From contig JAIVEN010000012.1 of NCBI GenBank assembly GCA_026686845.1, positions 4,776,501 to 4,840,500 on the forward strand: DNA of 64,000 nt. Reading direction: 5' to 3'. How positions within the stretch are numbered: position 1 is the stretch's first letter; every line of letters begins with the position of its first letter. Made by a program: the position numbers and the translations under genes. Below the pieces are notes generated by a model that did not search any database, was not told the origin of the DNA, and saw only the letters and a program-made list of their open reading frames with translations. Positions 47,137 through 59,264 of the stretch are shown here, piece after piece. This DNA is from Adenanthera pavonina (Eukaryota; Streptophyta; Magnoliopsida; Fabales; Fabaceae).

Positions 47137-47765
47137 GTCTTGATGCCGCCTCACAGAGTATATATCTACTCCGTGGAAATCATGAAGCAAGATATTGCAC
47201 TGCGAGATATGGTTTTAAGAAGGAAGTGCGGACGAAATATGGTGGTCAAGGTGAAGATGCCTATAATAATTGCCTTTGGAGTACTCTCTCCCGTTCTTTT
47301 TATAAGAGATTTTTTAAAAAAAAAATTATTTTTCTTATAAGGGATCTTGTAATATTTAATGAAATTTTTCCTATTTTATCCCATCATTTATTTCTTCTTG
47401 TAAATTATTATTAGATTTTTTAAATAAAAAAAATACTCTCAATTGATCAAATGATATTTAATGTGGATTGTATTGATATATTAAATAGAGGTAAAAAAAA
47501 ATATTTTTTTAAAATTTTAAGAAAATAACTAATTTTCTTATTCTATATAAAGTAGTTAAAAGCCACTTATAAAAAAGATGGGAGGTATGTTTCAAGGAAC
47601 TTCCATTAGCTTCAGTTATTGGTGGCTGTGTTTATTCTACTCATGGAGGGCTGTTCCGTAGTACAAAAGCTGCCCCTTCGCGAAAGCCAAAACGAAAGAA
47701 GATGCAAAGAGTTGATCTTGGATCTTTGATTAACCTACTTATCTGAAGTTAAAAGATCCTCTGTA
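47137..47765 (+). pseudogene. Protein phosphatase 7-like fragment, interrupted by a MITE
   Basis: After an acceptor-like TTTTTCAG, 47137-47281 encodes MPPHRVY and, after a 2-bp (TA) insertion, LLRGNHEARYCTARYGFKKE and VRTKYGGQGEDAYNNCL. GNHE is the metal-binding motif of PPP-family Ser/Thr phosphatases. 47588-47765 continues FKELPLASVIGGCVYSTHGG, LFRSTKAAPS and KRKKMQRVDLGSL, as in plant long-form PP7. A Stowaway element separates the halves, and another frameshift occurs near 47738. The rest of the gene is absent, so it is a dead fragment. Sequence at 47793-47890 ending GLWWVPDYTKKKRHR may be an end of another gene; I do not recognise it. Confidence 0.8.
47284..47585. mobile_element. Stowaway MITE 5, inside the phosphatase pseudogene exon
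   Basis: Termini CTCTCTCCCGTTCTTTTTAT and (reverse complement) CCTCCCATCTTTTTTATAAG are inverted repeats. TA flanks both sides (47282-47283, 47586-47587); 302 bp. Removing it brings the two phosphatase blocks together at the expected residue. Confidence 0.75.
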
Positions 47766-47889
47766 ACATATTATTGACTGACATTCTTTAGACAAAATCA
47801 TCTAACAAAGATGGCCCGAAGGATAATGCGGCTCCAAAATTAGGTCTATGGTGGGTTCCTGATTACACTAAGAAGAAGAGGCATCGTTG

Positions 47890-48787
47890 AAGGGAGAGGG
47901 AGCCAGGATGAAACTCTCATAGGAATAGTAAGAGAGTAATAAATATGCAACAAAAATAAATCTTTCCTATTTACAAGAATTTATAAGGATCAATTAAATA
48001 AATATACGGTAGAAATTAAATATTACAAATACATCAAAAGATGTCAAAATTTTTAATGTGGAAAATCCCTCAAAACAAGGGAAAAAATTATGGGTTGTCC
48101 AAACTAATGAGTATAGCTCTACCATGATCAAAATAAGAATATAACATAATCTCAATCAAATGCACAAATCAACGCTAATGACCCTCCCAACAACTAAAGC
48201 AAAAAATTTATAATAAAGAATAAGAAGATGAAAAAATCCCAAAAATATAAATTTAGTATGAATTAAATACCTCTTATATTAGATCATGAAATGACAATCC
48301 AACCATTGAAAATGAAGAACAAGATGTCTCGAATCTTCTGACAAAATTTCAATCTAATTCAATTATTAACGAATTTGCAAATGAATTTTTTTCATAATTG
48401 TTCAATTGATATGCTAAAATAACATTTTTTTCTTTTTCTCTATCAAATGTGGCTAATTTAATTTAAATATCAACTTGCACTTATATCTTAATATGACTTA
48501 TCTCCACTTAAATAAGTAAGACACATGATGGATTTCTTAATTTGAGCTTTTCTCTATATAAAAAAAAGGAGGTCACACCCAACATAATCCAGTCACTTAA
48601 AATGAATAGATTGTAATATAAGTTTGTCCGAAAAAAATTGTAACATTTTCAGCTAAAAAAAAAAAAAAAGAATGAACACGGTTGATATGATTGATATTGA
48701 TATTGACTAACAGAACCGATTAGTAATTAATGGGTTTAACTAAATAATACAAAAATCGTTTGATTCTAGCTATACAGTTTAATAATA
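47890..48787. other. AT-rich spacer, perhaps repeat-derived
   Basis: AATGTGGAAAATCCCTC to ATTATGGGTTGTCC (about 48055-48100) resembles a segment seen in many plant retroelements, but no ends could be fixed. Otherwise nothing is recognised. Confidence 0.3.
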
Positions 48788-49049
48788 CTCCCTTCCATTT
48801 TATATATGGAATGTCTTGTAGGGCAAATTTTTTATTTATATTATAAGGTGTTAAATATAATTTTTTTTTATTTTTATCCCTATCATTACTCTTTGGTCCC
48901 TACACCTAATAGGTATGATGATGAAACATTTAATAAGATTAAAAATAAAAGGGTTGGTTTTTTTTTTCAAAAATCTTAAATATCAAAAGATGTTTTTTTA
49001 ATATGTGTATAGTTTTTGAAAAAATTATTATATATGGAATGGGAGGGAG
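48788..49049. mobile_element. Stowaway MITE 6
   Basis: The 262-bp element starts CTCCCTTCCATTTTATATAT and from the other end CTCCCTCCCATTCCATATAT, flanked by TA. Confidence 0.85.
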
Positions 49050-49479
49050 TAGTATTAATAGCATTACAGTGGCACTAAATAGCCCAAAAATTGTTGATCC
49101 ACGTGTTTTTTTTGTTAGCATGAACAATGACAGTTCAGTTGCATTCTACCTTATTAGATATATGATTATAGGGTATTTTATATTATAAATTATCTAAAAT
49201 ATAGAATATTAGATATTTTTTTTTATTTTATCTATATTTTTAATTTTTTTTATTTCTCATTTATAATTTTATAATAAAAATAAAATGAGATATATTTAAT
49301 AAAAGTAAATGAAAAATATTAGTATTTTTTATATTAATTTTAAATAAAAATATAATTTTCTTAATATACATATAATTGATATAAAATATTTTATAATGTG
49401 GATTGCAAGCACTATATCCATATCACCTATTAATATTGTAATTGGGATAGGAGGTTGTAGAATTCGTTTTACCCTATCA

Positions 49480-49512
49480 ACATGTGACATGTGACATGTG
49501 ACATGTGACATG
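49480..49512. repeat. 7-bp tandem repeat (ACATGTG)n
   Basis: Four full units and a partial one of ACATGTG are present. The unit contains the palindrome ACATGT. Confidence 0.9.
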
Positions 49513-49696
49513 AGTAAATTGAAAGAATATATAATATGCTCACAGATAAAGGTCGTGATGAATTTGAGTTTTCATATCAAGTTTACCAAATAACTTCTCA
49601 AACAGAATTCTTCTTTTGCTTTTTTTTAATTGGACACGTTTCTTAACTTAGAAATTAACCCGTCCAGATTCCGTTTTAAATGATTTTGTCATTTTT

Positions 49697-49870
49697 TTCA
49701 AAAAAAGGTAATAGTTATAAAATTATTTATTTTAAATTTTATATATAATAAAATAAAAATATATTAAAAATATAACAATCAATAAAATTAAATTTAAATT
49801 GTCTAATTTAATTATGGATAGACCCCATACATAATGAGTATTTTGTGTTCATCACTGTGATAAACACTGA
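49697..49870. repeat. Second copy of the hairpin-ended AT-rich repeat
   Basis: GTAATAGTTATAAAATTATT and AAAAATATATTAAAAATATA match the complement of 18065-18180. The right end has a hairpin GTGTTCATCAC/GTGATAAACAC at about 49845-49868, in the same place as the perfect hairpin of the other copy. Confidence 0.5.
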
Positions 49871-50315
49871 ATCTAATTTCAAAATTAACATTGTAATCAA
49901 AAGTTAACTAGTATTGATCTGATTTGGTTGAACAATTATGTTAATAACTTAAATACTATATTAATTACTTAACATGTAGTATTTAATTGACATATTAAAA
50001 ATTTATTTACACAATGAAGTGGTAATAAAGAATGGATAATCTCAAGATAATTAGAATTATTTATCGTTATTATAAATAATTATAATTTTTTAATAAAGAT
50101 ATTTTATTAAATATTTAGATTTAATTTTTTTATTTTGAATTTATTAGGATTTAAATTCTATCTTTTATTTTTAGGATCTAGTTCATTTAAATTAGAATTT
50201 ATCTCTTGTTTAAATTTAAAATAATTTTAAAAAAAATTATTTTATTTTAAAACTCTAGTATGACTAGGATGTGAGCACTATAAATAAGAGTTTTATTACT
50301 CAGTTGTATTTAGAT
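49871..50315. other. AT-rich spacer, nothing recognised
   Basis: Only AT-rich low-complexity sequence lies between two elements. Confidence 0.4.
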
Positions 50316-50324
50316 TTTTTATTA

Positions 50325-50598
50325 AGGAGAATTGGAAATAAATACCAAAATGAAGAAATATTTGGGAAATAAGGCCAAAGTTCACCATGTTTTCAAGGTA
50401 ACTTAGAATTTTTCCAAGCAAACTTAGAAAATTTCCAAGTAAGATTTTTCTATTCTCACTCAATACCAAAGAATTCTATCATGATTTAGAAATTTTTTAA
50501 ATTCACTTGAAAAAATTTTAATCTACATTGAAAATGGGGTGAACTTTATTCTCATTTGCTAAGTATTTCTTCCTTTTGGTATTTTTCACAATTTTCCC
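50325..50598. mobile_element. Mutator-type MITE with 9-bp target duplication
   Basis: The left end AGGAGAATTGGAAATAAATA and reverse-complemented right end GGGAAAATTGTGAAAAATAC continue as inverted repeats to AAAGTTCACC. It is flanked by a perfect TTTTTATTA duplication (50316-50324, 50599-50607); 274 bp. It is related in termini and internal phrases to 22845-23100. Confidence 0.85.
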
Positions 50599-50993
50599 TT
50601 TTTATTACTGATTTTAAATTTTTTTAGTGATATTTTTCTCATTTCTATATCATTCTACTTTTTTCTTCGTATTTTTTTATCTCTCTATATTGAGTTCCTT
50701 TTCTCTCTTCTTTTTGTCAATCTACCCTTTTATCTTTTTACTTTACCTCCCCTATGTCACATCAAGTGGGAGTGTAACTGAAAAATAAAAGCAACATTAG
50801 TTAATTATAGGTTGAATGCATTATATGGAAGTGGCTTCACAGGGTAGAACGTTGTGTAATAAGAACTGAATGAATTGTGGCAAATGAAATGAACTGCTTT
50901 ATTTGAGGAGGAAAAAGCAAAGAGCTAAAATTTGGATCGGTCATTGAACATTTTATATTTAAGATTTAATAGTTTGATTTTGGTTAAATTGTA

Positions 50994-51209
50994 CTCTCTT
51001 TAGTTCATAAAAATTGTCTTTTTAGAATTTTCACACAGATTAAGGAAGCCATCAACTAATTTAGAATATTATAAATTTTAATAATATTTTATCAAAATAT
51101 CCTTAATTCAAATACTCTCTTAAATGATACTCATTGAAATTCTAAAATAACAGATATTATGAAAAACTTCAAAAATCCTAAAGAGACAATTTTTATGAAC
51201 TGAAATAAG
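50994..51209. mobile_element. Stowaway MITE 7
   Basis: The left end CTCTCTTTAGTTCATAAAAA and the inverted right end CTTATTTCAGTTCATAAAAA, with TTGTCTCTTTAGGATTTT further in, are paired. TA flanks both sides; 216 bp. Confidence 0.8.
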
Positions 51210-51537
51210 TAATTAAATTGATAATAATAAAATTAATAATTTTTTTTAATTTTATATATTATATATTATATAGAAAATTAAAAAAATATTATTAATAAAT
51301 TTCATAATCTAAAATTAAAATATAAATAAGTAAATATTTATTTATAGTCATATTTTGAATTCAAAATAATATTATATTTTCATATTCTTTATTAAGTAAG
51401 TATATCATTATTAATAATTATGCATTATAATATTACTTATATAATATATAATATAGAAAAAATTATAAAAAATTCTATTAAGTACTAAAAATAATATTAT
51501 TTTATTTTAAAAATTAAAAAAATTAAAAATTAAAAAA

Positions 51538-51770
51538 CGAAAAATAAGCTTTTGGTTCCTAAGATTTGGTCTCATTTTGAAATTAGTCCCCGAGGTTTAA
51601 TTTTTTTTAAATTCATCCCTAAAGTTAAATCCGTTTAGCCTGTTAGTCCTTGAGCTTTCAAAATCTGGTTTAAGGACCTCCACGTGGCACTAATAGCGTC
51701 AGAATGCTGAGATGGAGCATGACATGTCAAAAATATACACTTGGGAGGGTAAAAACAAAACGCATAGTAA
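51538..51770 (+). repeat. Left terminal inverted repeat of the MULE
   Basis: It starts CGAAAAATAAGCTTTTGGTT and contains GAAATTAGTCCCCGAGG and GGAGCATGACATGTCAAAAA, all found inverted at the right end. It extends to about AAACGCATAG. A 22-bp gap relative to the right copy occurs near 51745. Confidence 0.9.
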
Positions 51771-52135
51771 GAGGCAAAAAAAAGTATAATTAAAGGAAAT
51801 GCACAATTGAAGCCCTAAAAGAAAGAGTAAAATGCACAGCAGAGAGGAATAGTGTTGGGATTGCATCGAAGAAGAGAATTGCATTTGTTACATACTTACC
51901 TTAGACGAAACCTGAAGGGCAAAGACGACTTGAAATCAAAGCAATCAAAGGGAATTATCCTCTGTTGAAATCGTTCTTGAACGGAGACAACTTGAAGGGC
52001 AAGGACAATTCCACATCCAAAAGAGCAAAGTGAGTTAAAGAAATCAAAGTTTTATAGAGCAATAAGTTTAAACGGTAAGGTCTTACGTGATCGGTGGGTT
52101 TATGAAGCTTTTATAGTGTGCAACTTTATTTTTCT

Positions 52136-52236
52136 TGAGAGCTGTATGCTTTTTCCTATAACAACAAGGTCTGAGAGCTATATGGTTTTTCCTATAGCAA
52201 TAAGGTGTTGCAAGTTGTATGCTTTTTCCTATAATA
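52136..52236 (+). repeat. Short triple repeat in the MULE left arm
   Basis: Three tandem units of about 32-37 bp share the TATGCTTTTTCCTATA core, with CAAGGT or AAGGTG endings. They lie in the likely leader of the transposase gene. Confidence 0.75.
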
Positions 52237-52908
52237 TATATTGCAAAGAAGGTTGCTTTAGTGGTGCTTTAGGGCTATTTGTCGGACAAACAAGGTAGCT
52301 TTATGAGATTTAGAAGCTGTGAGTTTGTTGAACCTTGTTGTTACTGTCTTGTGGTCTTTTGTCACCTCCTATTTGGTTTTTATTTTGCGTATTCTTTAAT
52401 GAGCTAAACCTTGTTGCTATCTTATGCTCTTTAGTGTAAAAAAGCCACCAACTTTCATGTGGAAAAAGGTTTCCTTATGGGTTATTTTATTGTCTGATGT
52501 TGTGTAGCCTTATGGGTATATTATTTGAACAATAAAATAGCTAGCTTCATGTGTAGCACTCACCTCACTCTCATATTGTGTCCCCGCTACTCTTTGCTCT
52601 ATTTTTTTTTTAAAGGTTGGTAGTTGCTTTGTTACATTTTTTATTCTATTATATAAGAATGACTTTTTTGGCAACTTAGAACCCCCAACCCCAATTTAGG
52701 AGCTTCAGCTGCTAGCACTTTCTTTGATGACATCCTTGTCCTTATTAGACAAGTAGCTTTAGGAATTCTTTGCCTTGCATCCCATGAGCAGCTTCCTTGA
52801 TAGTCTCCCAGTTGCTCTCCTTGATCATATTGCGTAGCACAATTATACAGCTTTTAGAAGTTTTTAACTTACTTCCCTTAAACAATCCCCTCATCAGTCT
52901 ATTGAGTA

Positions 52909-53375
52909 TAATGTTGTCAAATCGGGTCAGGCCTAAAAGCCTGATTTAACAAATGAGTTTAGATTTCCAAGCCCGAGCCCACAAGATCGGGCCTATGGGC
53001 CGGCTCGGGGGCTTTTTTTATTTTTTAATATTTTTTATGTTTTTTAATAAATTTTTTTCATATAATTATTTAAATTAATACAACTAATTATCATCATAAT
53101 TCATCAAAAACTAACATAATATTTAAATTTTATAATTTTAATATCACTAATTAATAAAATAATATGTATTTGTTAATATTTTAAACAAAAAAAAGGAAAA
53201 AGAAAAAAGAAATAGGCTTTTCGGGCTGGCCAGTGGCTTGCTCAGGCCGGGCTTAAACGGATTGGGGTCGAAAAGCCTGAGTTATATTTTTATATTAAAA
53301 ATTGAGGCCCAGTCTGTTTATTATTTTGGGCTTTTCGAGCTGACCCATCATATTTGACCTATTTTGCTGGCTCTA
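52909..53375. mobile_element. hAT-type MITE, complete, inserted in the MULE
   Basis: The 467-bp element is flanked by a perfect 8-bp duplication ATTGAGTA (52901-52908, 53376-53383). The termini TAATGTTGTCAAATCGGGTC and (reverse complement) TAGAGCCAGCAAAATAGGTC share 11 of 20 positions, with most differences transitions, and fit the YARNG...CAAA pattern of hAT ends. The core is shared with 8640-9107. Confidence 0.85.
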
Positions 53376-54154
53376 ATTGAGTATTCACTAAAAGGAGGCC
53401 TGACCTTGGAAGGAGCTTTTGAGTTCCAAATGGGCTTGTGTTCCAAATAAGGTTTGTGAAGATAAAGAAATTGAAATTATGACTTGCATGAATCATGAAG
53501 TTTGGCAATAATGATACCCTCCAACATTCTATAACGAGCTGTCACCTACAACAATAGTATATGTAAGAATTAAGACATAGAATAAGTTTTTTTTTTGGTA
53601 AGAACATAGAATAAGTGAGAAGTGAAAAGTATTTTAGCATTTGCATCAAGCTCAAACTTCTTTGCTGCATACATATTCCTCCAGATGCTAAATATTGAAG
53701 GTTCCAAACTATCTTCTTTGAATTGTGATATATTATAATGATTACTCTTTACAAGTTGAATTTTGAAATCTAATTATTTGTATTATTAGCACAAGCCAAC
53801 TAGGCAAGCACTATGAAATTCTAATGGTGCATCGGATTAATGAAACCATACAATGCTATGACATGTTAATAATAAATTTTCATAGATTTGACTTGTTGTG
53901 ATTGCACTACAAGTTTTAAAATAGGATTATTGGACTTAATTTTTTTTAAAAAACTAGATTTACTTAACCAGATTACCTGGTGGAACACATTTAACTATAT
54001 CCTTGTTAATGATGGAGGCTTTAATTTTTGCCCACGCCTCCTTATATTTTTTACCATTTTTTATATAAATTCTTATTTGATACTCTTTATTTGTAGTAAA
54101 AAGATAATATAATGTTAATAATTTATTTGATTTTATTGGCACAATCTATATCAT

Positions 54155-56542
54155 ATGGAACCTAACAAAGATATAGTTACAGACAGTGAAGATGATAAAA
54201 GTCCATATGTTAGTGACTTTGATGGGCACGCTGAGGATAGTGATGAAGCAAATATTGATGATGACTACTTTCATCAATATGTTGACAAAGATGTAATTGA
54301 GTTTATTGATGAAGATAACAGTAATTGTGTTAGTGGGACACAAAATCAAGCTATATCTTCTATTATTCTAGAGTTAGTTTCAAAGTTTGCTATGTATAAT
54401 GAAGGGGATCTAATTATGCAATCTGATGATGAAAATGAAGAGTTACATTCTATTGATGGATTCGATAAGGATGAGGTTGCAAACACCAAATATTTCCAAT
54501 ACAACCCTGGAGAGATGGGTAAGGATTTCCAATTTTAGTTGGGCATGGAGTTTACCTCAATTAGCCAGTTTCAGGATGCCGTAAGAGAATATGCATTAAT
54601 TAATTGTTATGATGTCCGTTTTGTGAAGAATGATAAGGTAAGATGAAGAGTTTTGTGCAACTGTGGGTGTCCATGGTTAATATTTGTGAGTAAAGTAGGA
54701 GACTCATTAACATATCAATTGAAGACTTTCAAATCTAAGCATAAATGTGGTGTGACATTCAATGGCAAGATGACAACTTCGAAATGGATTGCAAGGAAGG
54801 TAGTGGGACCTATGAGGTCAAATAAGAACATGAAGTTAGCTGATGTCATTTCATATGTGCAAGAGAACTATATGGCTATTGTCTCAGTTAATAAGGCAAT
54901 GTGGGCTAGGAGAATGGAAAAGGGTATCCTCAACGGTGATTTTGCAGTAGAGTTTCACAAGTTACCTGACTATTGCAATGAAGTACGAACTAAAAACCTA
55001 GGCACTAGTTTCCAATTACAGACTAAAAGGGTACTAATAGAACAACCACCTATATTCAAGAGAATTTATGAGTGCTTTGGAGCCTATTAAGAGGGGTTTC
55101 TTAGCAGCATGTTGACTAGTAATTGGATTGGATGGATGGTTCTTAAAAGGACCATATGGGGGAATACTACTTATGGCTGTAGCACGAGACCTAAATGATC
55201 AGTACTTTCTGTAGCTTGGGCTGTGGTTGAGAGTGAAAATAGGGATTCTTGGACTTGGTTCTTGAAGAATCTCTTTGATGACATTGGTGATGTGTCTGAA
55301 CATAGATGGGTCTTCATTTCTAACTAACAAAATGTATGAGATATGATTATTTAGAAAACTCTTTCATCAACTATTAGTTGTCATAGTTGCTTGGTCACAT
55401 GTTTTGTCCTTTATTTGTCTTACAGGGGTTAGAACCAGCATGTGGAGAGTTGCTTGGGGGGTATGAACATTGATATTGTGTGCGACACTTATATGCTAAT
55501 ATCAAGTCAAGATATGGAGGAGGTACTGTGATTAGAGATTTAGTGGTTCATGCAGCATAGGCCACTTATGTACAAGATTGGGAAAAACATATGAATGAGT
55601 TGAAAGCAGTGTCAAAGGAGGTGTATGAGCATTTGATGACCTTTCCTCCATCATGCTAGACCAAGTCACACTTCGGAGAATATGCAAGATGTGACATGAT
55701 CATGAATAACGTATTGGAGTCATTCAATGGAAGATTATTGGAAGCTCGAGAACTTCCCATTATTCGATTGCTTGAATGGATTCGAACATATCTAATGACT
55801 AGATTTGCAGAGAATTGGATTAGAGTTGCAAACTATACAGGAAAAGTGTGCCCAAGGCCTTGAAGAAGGTTGGACAAAGAGGTATATGAAGCCCGTAATT
55901 GAGTGGCTAGGTGGGTAGGTGGAAATAGATTTGAAGCATCATATGTCGGACAATTGACACACAATTTTGTTGTTGATCTTGACCAAAAGACTTGTTCATG
56001 TCGATTATCACAATTAAGTGGCACACCATGCAGGTAATTTCCATTTTTAATGGTATTAAATTATTTTGCACCATGATAATAGAACTTAACAATAAAATTC
56101 ATTTCACAGGCATGCAGTTAGTTACATAAAGACTAAGCGAGAGGATCCACATGACTATGTGCATTTCTATTTGACCAGAGTTGCATACGTGGGTTGTTAT
56201 TCCCTAGTTATTCAGCCAATAAACAATCAGAATTTGTGGATTCGAACAGGATTAGATTCTATGGAGCCCCCAACATACCACAAGTGTCCAAGGAGACTAA
56301 AGAAGCTATGAAAAAGGGAAGCGAATGAGCCATCAAGTTCTCAGAAAGTGAGAATAACCATCGAACGTGTTAGGTGTGCTACATGTGGTAATTATGGGCA
56401 CAATAAGAGAACTTGCAAGCAAGGAAGTTCTTCTAGCACACAACAAAGTGCCAACAAGGAGAGAACTAACAAGAAGCTAGGAAGTTTTTCTAGCACCCAA
56501 CAAAGTGTTCATGTTACCCCTCTTCCATCTAGCCAACAATAG
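54155..56542 (+). pseudogene. mudrA-type MULE transposase, broken
   Basis: In order: an acidic N-terminal region (DSEDDKSPYVSDFDGHAED); the MuDR DNA-binding region (GMEFTSISQFQDAVREYALI, VLCNCGCPWLIFVSK, TFKSKHKCGV); and the DDE transposase domain, with the first aspartate in LDGWFLKGPYGG read in another frame (about 55125), then VAWAVVESENRDSWTWFLKN, CVRHLYANIKSRYGGG and the ESFNGRLLEAR glutamate block. A SWIM zinc finger follows (TCSCRLSQLSGTPCRHAVSY), spanning a 56034-56109 intron, and a CCHC knuckle (CATCGNYGHNKRTC). In-frame stops (TAG 54536, TGA 54644, TAA 55088, and later ones) and frameshifts near 55110 and 55193 inactivate it. No transposase can be made from this copy. Confidence 0.9.
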
Positions 56543-56559
56543 TTACATATCATGATTAT

Positions 56560-57502
56560 TATTATGGATATAGCTTTTAGTGGATGATAGGTTTGATATT
56601 GGTTATTGTGGAGGAAGCTTTTGGTGGATAGTAGGTTGGATGTTAGTTATTTTGAATTAGCTTTTTGGTGGATTTTAGGTTGATTAGATGTTAGTTGTCA
56701 TGGACCTTTTTTGTGGATGTTACGTGGCCCCTCATATGCAACAATGACAGACTAATGTTAGTTAAATATTTTGTATTAAATATTTGAGTTTATTGGTTGT
56801 TCACTGATTGGATGTTAGTTAAATTATTGTTGTTAGTTAAATATTCAAGTAGCTATTTGCCTTGCTGAACCTTCCCAGGCATTTATAACTTTATCTAGCA
56901 AAGATGATTAAATTTTAAGATGCATTTAGTGTCCCCATTATCTTAACCTTGACATCTTAAATAGTGGTCCCTGTAAGAATACACTTGTCACTTTATTATG
57001 TGACTTTTGAGCAATATCTCATACCGAGATTCCACATTAAACCATTTTTGTGGTCCCTTTCGTACACAAAAATGACATAAAAGGGACATCCTTTTATGAT
57101 ACATGGATAAAAGCAACTTATGAAGTGGTCCCTGTAAGAATGTACTTATCACTTTATTATTGCTAAAATAAAGACAGCACAATGAAGGAACAAAACAACT
57201 TTATATAAATATTTCATTGCATTATAACATTAATAATTTGTGGTCCATAGCCACAATTACCAAAAAAAAAAACACCAATACAAAAGATGTTCTCAAATAA
57301 CATGTGGTCCATAGCCACAATTAAAAAACTCTAGTACAAAGGATGTTCTTAGACATCTTACATATCCTACAATCAGACACATGCACCCTAAAGTAAACAA
57401 CACAAACAACATTTTTTGGCACAAAGCCAACATTTAAACATCCTACAGTCACAATATGGACAACATGATTAATAGTGCACAAACTTCAACTCCTTAAATT
57501 AA
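56560..57502. other. MULE region between the two convergent genes
   Basis: AT-rich 3' flanks of both genes. Local repeats include GTGGTCCCTGTAAGAAT (about 56963 and 57124) and CATGTGGTCCATAGCCACAA (57237, 57302). No further gene is recognised. Confidence 0.5.
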
Positions 57503-58708
57503 TCAACATTTCTTCATGGAGACCCCAACTAGAACTGTATTCAAAACCACCATAAACATGAGTACCCAAACAAGTAGCTTCATCTTCTCTTTGTCTTTTG
57601 CAATTATTTCATCTTGCTGTTTGATCTTTACAAGTGTTTGTCTAGGAATTGGACCATCAAGCCACTGAAAGAAATTACAACACCATGTCTCCTGCAATAT
57701 TTTCTTCATTAGAAAACTACAATAATAGAATCCTTTAACCTTGTTTAATCAGATTTCATGATTTCATGATGAATTAGACTCATTGAGTTAGACAATGAAT
57801 TATTCTTAGATGTTGTGTCCAACTACTATTTTTTTTTTGTCAAAGTAGCCAGTTAAATTAGAGAACATAATTATGAAAATAATATGAAACGATATTAATT
57901 CTTATTGTTATAAGAGAGAAACATATCTTGGGAGGCACTAACATAACATGATAGGCGCCTTGTTTTTAAGCATATATACAATGAATATAAGCACATAAGC
58001 CCAGTCCACTATTCTGTCACTCCCTAAAGTTGGAGCACAGATATTATGTCTAGTTTGTCACATATGAGAATATGTTTTGTCCTCTTATGATAACATTTGA
58101 TTATATGAAATATGCATGGCTTGATTATGATCTGGCAGGTGTTATTACAATATATAATGTTAAAAGATCTTGGAACACATGAGAATCCAGAAAAGAAAAA
58201 AATTGCAGCACACTGACATAGGTAATTTGCTGACTAACATGGTATTTGTGGGGAAAAAAAAGTGGGCAAGCACAAAACATGCCAATGGTTAAGATAGATA
58301 GAGAAAAAATCCCCCACCACCTATAACTTTATCCAAAAACCACCACAAATAGTAACATCCGGATGTATTGAGAGGAAGAAAGAGTGCCTTCACCCCCCAT
58401 TATATGATCCGAGCAATGAAAATATATTGAAAAATATGTAGTGGGATTACTGTATTGGACTAAGATAGTAATGGAATTGGTGGAAGAGGACTGCAAATGT
58501 TAGGACATCATAAAACTCTCATGCAACATAGTCTGTGTCCTTCATCTCAAATATACAACTCGATTACCTTAAAATTTGGACATCTCAAAAACCTTCGACC
58601 TTGGTTTTTCTCTGTCCATGTAGTTAGAACCAACACAGGATCACCACATCTATATTGTTCACTAACCCTCCTTCCAATTGAGTTTGCTGATGCAGCTTTA
58701 GATTCCAT
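57503..58708 (-). CDS. GRF-type zinc-finger protein with C-terminal membrane segment, 109 aa, MULE-borne
   Basis: The two exons on minus are 58708-58568 (47 codons) and 57691-57503 (62 codons and stop), with an 876-bp GTAATC...TTGCAG intron in phase 0. The protein starts MESKAASANSIGRRVSEQYR. It has a GRF finger, with C21, H-less CxC spacing variant, the core NQGRRFLRCPNFK (C43) and, after the junction, CCNFFQWLDG (C52, F/W motif). A charged coiled-coil-like stretch follows (KIKQQDEIIAKDKEKMK), then a hydrophobic span (LLVWVLMFMVVLNTVLVGV) likely to be a membrane anchor. I recall small plant proteins annotated as At4g04775-like with this plan. GRF fingers bind single-stranded nucleic acid in known proteins; the role here is unknown. 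No stop or frameshift is seen, unlike the transposase. Its start lies about 550 bp inside the right TIR. Confidence 0.75.
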
Positions 58709-59264
58709 TTTTTGTCACAATAGGGGCTATAAGGGAAACTCAGAAATAAAGAAGATGGAACAAAATTAACAAACCTTCACCAATAACAAAGATTGAAAAT
58801 AACAAACCCAATAGGAGCAGATTAATAACCTAATAGGAGCATATCAATTATCATCAGTTTCCAAAAAAACTAGAAACAGAGAAGATGGAAGACGGATGAG
58901 AGACCGATAGAGATGAAATAGAGCAATACGGATGAGAGCAAGTGAGCAAGCAAGCTGAGAGAGCTTTTGATTATTGAGTTCGATTACAACACCACGATTA
59001 AATTTTAGAGGGCGACATGAGTGCATTTAGATACAGGTGAGTTAAACACACACCTGAGAGCAAGTGAACAAGTTGCAAGTCCAATTAGAGATGAGAAAGT
59101 GACGAACTAATGAGCTATGAGTGATCGACGAACTTTGAAAGTGATGAGGATGAGAAACCAAGTTGATTGAGGAAACCCTAGTTTGAGAGCGACAGAGCTA
59201 CGAGTGTTTTTGATGGAGTCAGTATCCTCTGATATGCGTTTTGGTCCATGAATCATTTATCTTT

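Noticed and set aside
56348..56542. 64-codon frame with a CCHC knuckle as a separate gene
   Set aside because: It is the C-terminal end of the MULE transposase, in register with the SWIM finger.
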